41,168 nucleotides of DNA. Source: Candidatus Rokuibacteriota bacterium (GTDB lineage Bacteria > Methylomirabilota > Methylomirabilia > Rokubacteriales > CSP1-6). The notes under the pieces were generated by a model. It did no database searches. It saw only the letters and a list, made by a program, of their open reading frames with translations, and was not told the origin of the DNA. How positions within the stretch are numbered: position 1 is the stretch's first letter; every line of letters starts with the position of its first letter. The stretch covers positions 1-41,168 of the forward strand of contig VBPC01000270.1 of assembly GCA_005887895.1 (NCBI GenBank). Reading direction: 5' to 3'. The position numbers and the translations under genes are program-made. This document shows, one piece after another, positions 22,007-29,755 of the stretch.

Positions 22007-23065
22007 TCAGTTCTCCTTGGTGCCGGCGGTGTCGGGCAGTGGCCGGTAGTAGGGCCGGCCGGCGCCGACCCAGGACTGGAGCATCTCGCGGAACTGCGGC
22101 CCCATCGGATCGATCCCGCGCATCGGCATCGTGCCGCGACGGATCGTGAAGTCGTGCGGCGCCAGCTCACCGCCACGCACGAAGTGTCGCTCGGCGGCCG
22201 CCGGGCGCCCCTGCGCCCACAGCCACTGGCCGAGGCCGAACTCGGCCCGCGCCTGCTGATCCTCGGCGCTCGGCAGCGGCTGCTGCCGCCGGACCTCGTC
22301 CGCGCCCGGCGCCGGTGTGCGGCCGCTCACCCAGGCCCGCAGCGCCGCCAGGTGACGGGCCGACTCGAGGCCGGTGATGTGCTTGAAGGTGTCGGTGCCG
22401 AACGCCACGTCGTTGGGGCGCACGATGCGCCCGCGCTCGTCGATCCAGAAGATCGTCGGCACGTTGACCACGTTGTAGAGGTCGGCCAGCACGTGACGGG
22501 TGTCGATCAGCGCCGGGTGCGTCGGCTGCGCCTTCTCGATCCACGGCCGCGCGTCCTCGGCCGTCTTGTCGAGCGCCACCGTGATGACCGTGAACCCCTG
22601 GCCGGTCAACTCCTCGTACAGCTCCTGCCAGACCGGCAGGTCGAGGCGGCACCCTCACCAGGACGCCCAGGCGACGAGCAGGATCTTCTTGCCGCGATGC
22701 TCGGCGAGCGAGTGCGGGCGGCCGGCGAGATCGGGCAGCGTGAAGTCCGGCGCCTGCTGCGAGGCCAGCGCCTGGGCCCGCTCGCGCGCCGAGCCGCCCA
22801 GGAACGCGGCACGCTCGGCGACGTCCACCGCCACCGCGCGATCGAGCGCGGCGGCGAAGGCCGCGAGGTCGACGCCGTCGTCGCGCGTCAGCGCCGAGGC
22901 GTCGGGCAGCGGGATGCACATGGCGTCGTTGCAGAGCAGGCCGTCGTGGACCTCCCAGCCGAGCGCGTCCTTGAGGCCGGCCGCCTCCAGCACCACGCGC
23001 CCACCGCTCACGCGGGCCGGCACGGCCACGGCGCGCTCGCCGTCGATGATCGTGAATGTGCTCAT
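22007..23065 (-). CDS. Thioredoxin-fold selenoprotein (in-frame TGA read as Sec)
   Basis: Read through the TGA at 22657-22655, the frame encodes 352 aa. Residues 1-100 are an N-terminal module; from about 104 a redoxin fold follows (APDFTLPDLAGRPHSL, ILLVAWASW, then residue 137, then GCRLDLPVWQ, later VPTIFWIDERGRIVR); the last 120 residues are a helical module. The TGA sits exactly at the nucleophilic Cys site, giving Trp-Sec-Gly-Cys. Both sides are in the same frame and each half lacks a complete fold alone. A hairpin with GGUCU loop follows after 20 nt. ATG 23065 overlaps the SDR stop (ATGA). Likely a thiol-dependent peroxidase or oxidoreductase. SelA, SelB, SelC and SelD must be elsewhere. 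Confidence 0.88.
22624..22640 (-). promoter_or_regulatory. Bacterial SECIS-like hairpin
   Basis: In the mRNA CCTGCC and GGCAGG form a 6-bp perfect stem closing the loop GGUCU. The loop begins 20 nt after the UGA. E. coli fdhF has the same GGUCU apical loop about 18 nt after its UGA, where SelB contacts the G and U. A lower helix CCUCG/CGAGG can form with an asymmetric internal loop. The same bases encode Leu-Pro-Val-Trp-Gln. Confidence 0.8.
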
Positions 23066-23853
23066 GGCTGCCTCTCATCGGGACCGCCGGCGCGCCCGGC
23101 GACGGCGAGGTCCCGGCTCTGGTCTCTCAGGATCGTGGGGCTCATGACGATTTCCTCGATCACCGTGCGCGGCGGCAGGGTCACCGCCAGCATGATGGCC
23201 CGGGCGACGTCCTCGGCCTGCATCATGCTCACACGCGCGGCGGCATCGGGGTTCAGCGGCCGCTTGTCGAGGATCGGCGTGTCGACCTCGGCCGGCATCA
23301 CGATCGTCGCCCGGATGCCCTGGTTGCGCAGGGTGTTGTGGACGTGCTCCATCAGGTTGCGGACCGCGGCCTTGGCGGCCCCGTAGGGCGCGCCGCCGAT
23401 GAGCCCGGCCTTCAGCGCCGCCAGCGAGCCGACGGTGACGATCGTGCCGCGCTGGCGCTCGATCATGCCCGGCAGCACCGCCTGCGTCAGCACGTACACG
23501 GCGGTGAGATTGACCGCGAGCACGCTGTCCCATTCCTTGCGTCCGACCCAGCGGATCGAGCGGGCGTGGCTGGAGTGCCCGGCGTTGTTGACGAGGACGT
23601 CCACGCGACCCCAGCGCTCGAGCGTCCATCGCACGAAGGCGGCGGCGGCGTCCGGGTCCTCGAGATCGACCGCGCGGGCGGCGCAGCGGCCGCCGGCCTT
23701 CTCGATCGTCTTGGCGACCGCGTCGATGGGCGCCGGGCGCCGGCCGCAGATCACGACCTGGGCGCCCTCGGCGGCCAGCAGGCCGGCGGTCACCTCGCCG
23801 ATGCCGCTGCCGCCGCCCGTGACGATCGCCACCTGTCCGTCGAGCACTGGCAT
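23062..23853 (-). CDS. Short-chain dehydrogenase/reductase
   Basis: A 263-aa classical SDR: cofactor motif TGGGSGIG (near 12-19), NNAG at 90-93, catalytic Ser in VGSLAA and Tyr-Lys in PYGAAK (near 156-161). Start ATG 23853 has AAAGGAG 7 nt upstream; the frame is open upstream but overlaps the TPR-like gene. Its stop overlaps the selenoprotein-type gene start. Substrate unknown. Confidence 0.9.
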   Translation of the reverse strand: MPVLDGQVAIVTGGGSGIGEVTAGLLAAEGAQVVICGRRPAPIDAVAKTIEKAGGRCAARAVDLEDPDAAAAFVRWTLERWGRVDVLVNNAGHSSHARSIRWVGRKEWDSVLAVNLTAVYVLTQAVLPGMIERQRGTIVTVGSLAALKAGLIGGAPYGAAKAAVRNLMEHVHNTLRNQGIRATIVMPAEVDTPILDKRPLNPDAAARVSMMQAEDVARAIMLAVTLPPRTVIEEIVMSPTILRDQSRDLAVAGRAGGPDERQP

Positions 23854-23866
23854 GCTGTCTCCTTTG

Positions 23867-24667
23867 TCAGGCCTGGTCGAGCTGCCGCCGGGCCGCCGCG
23901 ATCTCGGACGCCAACATACCCGGAAACCGCCGGGCGACGCCGCCGGCCGTCGCGACGAAGCGCCGCAGCGTCTCCGTGGCCGGCCGGCCGAGGGCCGCCT
24001 CCGAGGCTGCCTGGGCATGATAGACGAGCGCGAGGCGGCAGTCGCGGGCCGACGACAACGGCTCGTGCTCGTCGACCGCTGCGATCCGGCCCAGCATCGT
24101 CAGCGCTTCCTCGTGACGGCCCAGCGCGGCCAGCGCGCGGGCGCGGTCGAGCTCGGCGACGCGCATGACGTCGACCGACCCCCACTCGCCCGAGTTGTCG
24201 GCCAGCGAGCGCTCGAAGCACGCCAGCGCCTCTTGCGGATGGCCGCCCGCCAGCAGCGCCGCGCCGCGATGGTGCCACGTGCGCGCCCGGTCGTCGGCCT
24301 CGCCGTCGGCCGGCGGCGGTTCCTCGGCCGCCGCCTGGCGCTCGCGCGGACGCTCGGTGGCCGGCGCCGCCGCCCGCGCGAACGCGCGCTCCGCTTCGAC
24401 GGTACGGCCGAGACGCTCGAGCAGCTTGCCCTGCTTCCACGAGGCCTCGCGTCGCTCCGACGGCTCGCGGGTGCTCGCCAGCAGGCGGTCGAGCGCGTGC
24501 AGCGTCGCCTCGACGCGCTCCTCACAGCCCAGCACGTGATCGGCGAGGAACCACCAGTAGTACGAGGGGCGGTGGCGCGAGGCGCGGCAGTCGCGCTCGA
24601 AGAGCGCGAAGGCCTCGTCGAGGGCCCCGCGCCGCACGGCCGCCACGCCCTCGTCGAGGAGGCTCAC
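23867..24667 (-). CDS. Helical-repeat (TPR-like) protein of unknown function
   Basis: A 266-aa Ala/Arg/Glu-rich helical protein with TPR-like pairs, e.g. ALDEAFALFERDC near 20-32, WHHRGAALLAGGHPQEALAC near 135-154 and ARALAALGRHEEALTML near 178-194. It has no signal or membrane segment and is probably a cytosolic scaffold. The GTG start at 24667 overlaps the Nudix stop as TAGTG. No named family recognised. Confidence 0.75.
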   Translation of the reverse strand: MSLLDEGVAAVRRGALDEAFALFERDCRASRHRPSYYWWFLADHVLGCEERVEATLHALDRLLASTREPSERREASWKQGKLLERLGRTVEAERAFARAAAPATERPRERQAAAEEPPPADGEADDRARTWHHRGAALLAGGHPQEALACFERSLADNSGEWGSVDVMRVAELDRARALAALGRHEEALTMLGRIAAVDEHEPLSSARDCRLALVYHAQAASEAALGRPATETLRRFVATAGGVARRFPGMLASEIAAARRQLDQA

Positions 24668-25287
24668 TAGCGCCACGCCCACACCGGCTGCTCGAAGTGA
24701 TCCACGCGCGTCGCCCGGCCGTGCAGCACCACCTCGCGGAGCTGATAGAGCACGGCGGCCGTCGGCGCGTGGATCAGCGAGCCGAGCAGCGGCAGCTGGA
24801 TCACCGGACGCTCGCTCTCGGGGATTGCCACCAGGATCGGCACCTCGGGCCGGTCGAGGTCGTCGAGCGGCACCCGGTAGACACGCACCACCTCGTCGGG
24901 ATTCAGCGTCAGCTCGGCGGCCCCGTCACCCCACACCACGATCGGCGTGATCACGAACCCCGAGCGCGTCGGGTAATCGTCGAGCCGTCCCAGCACCGCG
25001 TCGGCGCCGAGCGTGAGGCCGACCTCCTCGGCGAGCTCGCGCAGCGCGGCCGCCTCGGCGCTCTCGCCCGCGTCGATGCGACCGCCCGGGAGCGCCCACT
25101 GCCGCGCGTGGGCGCGCAGCGTGGCGGCGCGCCGCGTGAGCAGAAAGCACGCGCGTCCCTCGTCGTCCGGCACCAGCACCACCGCCACCGCCGCCGGCCG
25201 GCGCGCCTCCGCGTCGTGCGGGCGCGCGGCAAAGGCGTCCAGGTGCCCGCGCGCCCGCCCCCGCAGCGCCGCATCGAACGCCAGCAC
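24667..25287 (-). CDS. Nudix hydrolase, CoA-pyrophosphatase-like
   Basis: A 206-aa Nudix protein. The Nudix box begins GGRIDAGES and closes with RELAEEVGL (near 72-95), with all metal-binding Glu kept. The preceding LLTRRAATLRAHARQWALPGG resembles the CoA diphosphatase subgroup (NudL, NUDT7/8), which splits CoA or acyl-CoA into phosphopantetheine and 3',5'-ADP. That would fit the acyl-CoA-type SDR downstream. Start ATG 25287; upstream lies a repeat element. Confidence 0.88.
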   Translation of the reverse strand: MLAFDAALRGRARGHLDAFAARPHDAEARRPAAVAVVLVPDDEGRACFLLTRRAATLRAHARQWALPGGRIDAGESAEAAALRELAEEVGLTLGADAVLGRLDDYPTRSGFVITPIVVWGDGAAELTLNPDEVVRVYRVPLDDLDRPEVPILVAIPESERPVIQLPLLGSLIHAPTAAVLYQLREVVLHGRATRVDHFEQPVWAWR

Positions 25288-25298
25288 TGTTACGTGTC

Positions 25299-25409
25299 GG
25301 GGGCCATCTCGGGGCCCCAGACGCTCTCCCGTCGTAGAGGACCGCCACGGCTACGCCGGGGCGGTCCGAACGCTTGGGGGGTGTGGGGGGCCATATCGGG
25401 GCCCCCCAC
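25299..25409. repeat. Two-hairpin repeat element plus an extra stem-B copy
   Basis: A lone stem-B hairpin (25299-25318) is followed by a full element (25337-25409). Stem A here is GGACCGCC (25339-25346) with GGCGGTCC (25360-25367), 8 perfect pairs and a different sequence from other copies, so pairing rather than sequence is kept. The stem-B end abuts the TAG stop of the aldolase gene. Confidence 0.85.
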
Positions 25410-26204
25410 CTAATAAGCAGGCAGCTTGCCGCCGCCGGCGCCGGTCTTCCGCACGGCGCCCACCTCGTCGGCGGCGCGGGCGGCCAGGAACCGGCCGTCG
25501 CTGGCCAGGGTCACGAACTGGTAGCCGGCGGCGATCATCTTCGTCGCGTAGGCCGCGGTGCCGCAATGGATGCCGGCGATGATGTGGTGACGCTTGCACG
25601 CCGCCGCGATCTGCTGCTGCGCCTCGACGACCGGCGGCTCGGTCTGGTCGAGCTTGGGTGTGCAGTTGAGCGTCAGCGACAGGTCGGCCGGCCCCACGTA
25701 GACGGCGTCGATGCCGGGCACGCCGAGGATGTCGTCGATGTTCTTGACGGCCTCGGCCGTCTCGATCATCGGCATCACCAGCAGCTCGTCGTTGGCCCGG
25801 GTCGCGGTGTAATCGCTGCCGGCGTAGATCGAGGCCCGCACGGGACCCCACGAGCGGTAGCCGCGCGGATAGTACTTGCAGGCGGCGACCAGCGCCTCGG
25901 CTTGCTCGCGGGTGTTGATCATGGGGCAGATGACCCCGTAGGCGCCGGCGTCGAGGATCTTCATGATCCGCGCCGGATCGTTCCATGGCACCCGGGCCAG
26001 CGGCACCACGTCGGTGGTGGAGATCGCCTGCAGCATCGTGACCGCCACCTGGTAGTCGACGACGCCGTGTTGCATGTCGATCACCAGCGAGTCGAATCCC
26101 TGGTGGGCCATCACCTCCGCGGAGAACGCGCTGGGGATCGCGAGCCAGCCGTTGACCACCGCCCCGCCCTGCTTCCAGATCTCTCTCAGCTTGTTCGCTC
26201 GCAC
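25410..26204 (-). CDS. HpcH/HpaI-family aldolase
   Basis: A 264-aa class II (metal-dependent) HpaI/HpcH-type aldolase, which cleaves 2-keto-4-hydroxy acids to pyruvate or the like. Seen: FDSLVIDMQHGVVDY near 36-51 (general-base His region), the arginine loop in PLARVPWND near 67-75, the metal ligands in MPMIETAEA (Glu near 148) and GPADLSLTL (Asp near 174). GTG 26204 has AGAGGAG 8 nt upstream. First gene after a probable promoter at 26255-26260. Confidence 0.92.
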   Translation of the reverse strand: MRANKLREIWKQGGAVVNGWLAIPSAFSAEVMAHQGFDSLVIDMQHGVVDYQVAVTMLQAISTTDVVPLARVPWNDPARIMKILDAGAYGVICPMINTREQAEALVAACKYYPRGYRSWGPVRASIYAGSDYTATRANDELLVMPMIETAEAVKNIDDILGVPGIDAVYVGPADLSLTLNCTPKLDQTEPPVVEAQQQIAAACKRHHIIAGIHCGTAAYATKMIAAGYQFVTLASDGRFLAARAADEVGAVRKTGAGGGKLPAY

Positions 26205-26254
26205 GTGGCACTCCTCTCGGCCGCGCCGCGACTCCCGGCCCGGCGGCAGGGCGT

Positions 26255-26260
26255 ATTGTA
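26255..26260 (-). promoter_or_regulatory. -10 box before the aldolase gene
   Basis: TACAAT on the minus strand (26260-26255), in the 63-bp gap between the EthD-like stop and the aldolase start. No clear -35. It would give a leader of about 45 nt. Confidence 0.4.
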
Positions 26261-26267
26261 CTGGTTC

Positions 26268-26618
26268 TCACATCTTCCGCAGCAGCAGGTGGCGGCGGTT
26301 GCTGGTGTACGGGCGGACCTCGCCGGGCCAGCGGCCCTGGTCCACCGCCTTCGCCCACGGCGCGCTCACCAGCACCTCGGGGCTCTCGAGCTCGTACAGC
26401 GCGTGGAAGCGCGGGGCGCCCTCGGCGACCATCGTCTTGCGCTCGCCCCCGATGATCATCGTGAGCGGCGTCAGCTCGAAGCGCGCGGCCGAGATGACCC
26501 CGGGCACCTTCAGGATGATCGGCACGTGTTCCTGGTCGTACACCTCGTGGAAGAGCCTCTCGCGCTCGGGCGTCACGTCCATCGCGGCGGAGAACACGTA
26601 GCGGCTGGTGATGCTCAT
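26268..26618 (-). CDS. Small EthD-like/dimeric alpha-beta barrel protein
   Basis: A 116-aa protein likely to adopt the ferredoxin-like dimeric barrel (EthD/DUF4286-like): strand YVFSAAMDVTPE, helix HEVYDQEHVPIILKVPGV with the typical D-x-E-H, and later FHALYELESPEV. Role unknown; such proteins often act on aromatic or lactone intermediates. ATG 26618 overlaps the stop of the fusion gene (ATGA), so it belongs to the DapA/ThDP operon. Confidence 0.8.
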   Translation of the reverse strand: MSITSRYVFSAAMDVTPERERLFHEVYDQEHVPIILKVPGVISAARFELTPLTMIIGGERKTMVAEGAPRFHALYELESPEVLVSAPWAKAVDQGRWPGEVRPYTSNRRHLLLRKM

Positions 26619-29600
26619 GGGGTCTTTACCGCGCGCTCGAGCGCCGCCGTCGCGGCGAACGGATCGCCGGTCCCGAGCAGTGCCACGCCGAGGTCGGCGT
26701 GGGCCTGGGCCAGGAGCGGGGCGCGCGCCACGGCCCGCGTCAGCGCGGCCACCGCCGGCACCGGCCGCTTGACTGCGAGGTAGGCGCGCCCGAGCCGGTG
26801 CAGCAGCAACGGGTCGTCCGGACGGAGCGCCACGGCTTCTTCGAGCGTCGTCACCGCATCGGTGCTGCGGCCCAGCCGCGCGTAGGCGGTGGCGAGACCG
26901 TCGAGCACGGCGGTGTCCTCCGGCCGGCGTGCGCGCACCGTCAGGTACTGCTCGACCGCCTCGGCGGCCCGTCCCTGCTGCTCGAGCAGCGCGGCGTAGT
27001 GCGCGCGATAGCCGGTCTCGTCGGGCGCCCACCGCACGGCGGTCGCCGCCGCCTCCAGCGCCCGGGCGGGGAGCTGTTGCTGCTGCCAGGCGCGCGCCAG
27101 CAGGGCGTGCGCCTCCGCGCTGCGCGGCTCCTGGCGCACGGCGGCCTGCAGCGACTCGACCGCGCGGAGCGGCAGGTCCTGGCGGAGCTGGGCTCGCGCC
27201 AGGCCGATCAGCGATGGCCCGTGCGTCGGCTCGCGCGCCAGCGCGCGCTCGAACTGCGCGGCGGCGTCGGCAGCCATGTCCTTGCGCAAGTACGCCACGC
27301 CGAGGTCGTAGCGCACGCCCGGGGCGTCGAGGTGGGCGGCCCCGCGGCCGGCCAGCCTCGGCGCGTCGGCCGTCCGGAAGGCGCGCACCATCCGGTAGTT
27401 CGTGGCGGCCGTGTCGGCGTGCAGGCTCCTGGGGGCCGAGAACTCCAGCGGCAAGGCGTCGTCGGTGTTGAGGTCGGCGCCGAGCGTGAGCCGGGCGGCG
27501 TCGGGCTCGGCCAGGAGGAAGTCGGCGAGAAACGCCCACGGCGCGCGGAAGCCGAGCCGCTCGAGGTCCTCGCGCATCCGCGGCGAGGCCTCCCAGCGGG
27601 CCTGGGCCTGACCGAGGTCGAGCGGGCGCGGCTCCACGGCGCCCACCAGGATGAAGTCGGCCGCGCCCTGCGCGTTCCAGATCGTCGTGGCCGGGAACGC
27701 CGTCCGGAACGTCTTCACGATCATCTTGAAGTCCTCGGGGCGGAGCGTGTAGCCGTCGACCCACTGCACCATGACGCCGCCCGGCGCCAGCCGCGAGCGC
27801 GCCAGCGCATAGAACTCCTCGGTGAAGAGCGTCGCCATTCCGCCGATCCACGGATTCGACGGCTCCGACACGATGACGTCCCAGCGCCGCTCGCCGGCCA
27901 GCAGCACGTTGCGCGCGTCGCCGACGACGACGTGCACCCGCGGGTCGCGGAGCGCGTCGCGGTTCTCGCGCGCGAACAGCCGGGCGGCCTCGATCACCGC
28001 CGGCTCGATCTCCACCACGTCCACGCGCTCGACGTCATGGGCGGCCACCGCGGCGACCGTCACGCCGCTGCCGAGGCCGACCACCATCACCGAGCGCGCC
28101 TGGGGACGCACCAGCAGCGGCAGGTGGCCGAGCATCAGCTGCATGTGCATGTCGAGGCCGGTGCTGGCGTCGGTCTTGCCGTTCACGCGCAGCGAGGTCA
28201 GCGGACCCTCGCGATGGACACTGACCGTGGCGGTCAGTCCGTCGCGGTAGAAGAGCAGCGTGCTGTCGGCCAGCGCGCGCGCCACGCCCCCCTGGCCGGC
28301 GAAGCGCTGGTACTGCCGCGGGTACACGGCGGCGCCGGCGGCCATCACCGAGGCGTTCCACGCCGGCACCCGTACCAGGCCGACCACGATGATCAGCGCC
28401 AGCGCGGCGGCCGCGGCGACGGGCCAGCGCGCCTGGCTCCGTCGCGCGGCGGCGACCAGCGCGACACCGACGAGCAGATTGAGCGCGATCGCGACCTTCA
28501 CGGCGCCCTGGGCGCCGACGAGCGGCATCAGCACGAACCCGGCGACGACGGTGCCGACGATCGCGCCCAGCGTGTTGCCGGCGTACAGGCGGCCGACGTC
28601 GAGCGCCACCCGCCGGGTGCCACGCGCGGCCGCCTGCACGGCGCACGGAAACCCGGCGCCGATCAGCAGCGTGGGCGCCAGCATCGCGGCCACCGCGAGC
28701 GCCACCTGCACCAGCAGCACGAAGCCGGGCGCCAGCGACACGGACAGCGCCCGCACGACGACGTCGGGCAGGCGCTCGAACATCGGCAGGATGCCGAGCG
28801 CGGCGGCGCCGGCCCCGAGCTGCAGGAGCCCGAACGCGGCGGGACCGACCGGGCGCGCGCCGGCGAGCCGCGCGAAGAGCGCGCTGCCGACCGCGAGGCC
28901 GAGCAGGAAGGCGAGCAGCATCGCCGTGAACGCGTACGTCGAGCTGCCGAGGACGAGGCTCAGCGCGCGCGCCCACGCGACCTCGTAGATCATCGACGCC
29001 GCGCCGGCGGCCGCCAGCCCCAGCGCGACGAGCGTGGCCGCCGGCGCCGACGGCATGTCGGCCACGTCCGGCGACGCCGGGATGGCCGGCAGCGACGGCT
29101 GGCTCGGCGCCGCGGAGCCGGCGTCGACGGTGACCAGACGCCGCTCGGCGAGGATGACGAAGGCCCCGATCGCGAGGTTCACGACGGCGGCCAGCGTGAG
29201 CGTGGCGCGCATGCCCAGCGCGGGCAGCAGCACGTAGCCGGCCAGCGCGGTGCCGAGCACGGCGCCGAGCGTGTTGAGCGCGTAGAGGAAGCCGACGCGG
29301 CGACCGAGCGTGCGCGGATCGGTGACGAACACCCGGCTCAGGATCGGCAGCGTCGCGCCCATCAGCGTCGTCGGTGGCACCAGCAGCGCCAGCACCAGCG
29401 CGAACTGGGCGAGGCTGAACGTCAGGAAGCCGAGGGCGAGGGTTCGCGCCAGCCATCGATACGCGATCTCGACCAGCGGCAGCAGCACCGGCACCGCCAG
29501 GCACAGCATTCCGACGCCGAGCTCGAGGAATCCGTAGAGCCGGAGGGGCCGTGCGCGGCGATCGGCCAGCCGACCGAAGGCCCAGCTCCCGAGGCCCAGG

Positions 29601-29755
29601 CCGGCCATGAACGCGGTCAGCACCGTCGTCACCGCGAAGACGGTGTGGCCGAACACGAGGCCCAGCATGCGGATCCACAGGACCTCGTACACGAGGCCGG
29701 TCGCGCCGGACAGGAAGAAGCAGGCGACGACGAGGGTGAGGATCGCCGGCGTCAC
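26615..29755 (-). CDS. Polytopic spermidine-synthase-like protein fused to TPR repeats
   Basis: A 1,046-aa three-part protein. Residues 1-470 hold about 13 membrane helices in two similar halves (each with the GATGLVYEVLWIRMLGLVFG / AASMIYEVAWARALSLVLG pattern); 470-790 is a SpeE-like domain with the SAM-binding MVVGLGSGVTVAAVA (near 555) and the active-site VSEPSNPWIGG; 805-1040 is six to seven TPR units (e.g. YLRKDMAADAAAQFERAL). This architecture is common in environmental genomes and of unknown substrate; TPRs would be cytosolic or periplasmic depending on topology. GTG 29755 overlaps the ThDP gene stop (GTGA). Confidence 0.93.
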   Translation of the reverse strand: MTPAILTLVVACFFLSGATGLVYEVLWIRMLGLVFGHTVFAVTTVLTAFMAGLGLGSWAFGRLADRRARPLRLYGFLELGVGMLCLAVPVLLPLVEIAYRWLARTLALGFLTFSLAQFALVLALLVPPTTLMGATLPILSRVFVTDPRTLGRRVGFLYALNTLGAVLGTALAGYVLLPALGMRATLTLAAVVNLAIGAFVILAERRLVTVDAGSAAPSQPSLPAIPASPDVADMPSAPAATLVALGLAAAGAASMIYEVAWARALSLVLGSSTYAFTAMLLAFLLGLAVGSALFARLAGARPVGPAAFGLLQLGAGAAALGILPMFERLPDVVVRALSVSLAPGFVLLVQVALAVAAMLAPTLLIGAGFPCAVQAAARGTRRVALDVGRLYAGNTLGAIVGTVVAGFVLMPLVGAQGAVKVAIALNLLVGVALVAAARRSQARWPVAAAAALALIIVVGLVRVPAWNASVMAAGAAVYPRQYQRFAGQGGVARALADSTLLFYRDGLTATVSVHREGPLTSLRVNGKTDASTGLDMHMQLMLGHLPLLVRPQARSVMVVGLGSGVTVAAVAAHDVERVDVVEIEPAVIEAARLFARENRDALRDPRVHVVVGDARNVLLAGERRWDVIVSEPSNPWIGGMATLFTEEFYALARSRLAPGGVMVQWVDGYTLRPEDFKMIVKTFRTAFPATTIWNAQGAADFILVGAVEPRPLDLGQAQARWEASPRMREDLERLGFRAPWAFLADFLLAEPDAARLTLGADLNTDDALPLEFSAPRSLHADTAATNYRMVRAFRTADAPRLAGRGAAHLDAPGVRYDLGVAYLRKDMAADAAAQFERALAREPTHGPSLIGLARAQLRQDLPLRAVESLQAAVRQEPRSAEAHALLARAWQQQQLPARALEAAATAVRWAPDETGYRAHYAALLEQQGRAAEAVEQYLTVRARRPEDTAVLDGLATAYARLGRSTDAVTTLEEAVALRPDDPLLLHRLGRAYLAVKRPVPAVAALTRAVARAPLLAQAHADLGVALLGTGDPFAATAALERAVKTP

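Noticed and set aside
22007-22609. Two separate genes on either side of the TGA at 22655
   Set aside because: Neither half would contain a complete thioredoxin fold, the second has no ribosome site at its ATG, and the SECIS-like hairpin explains the TGA.
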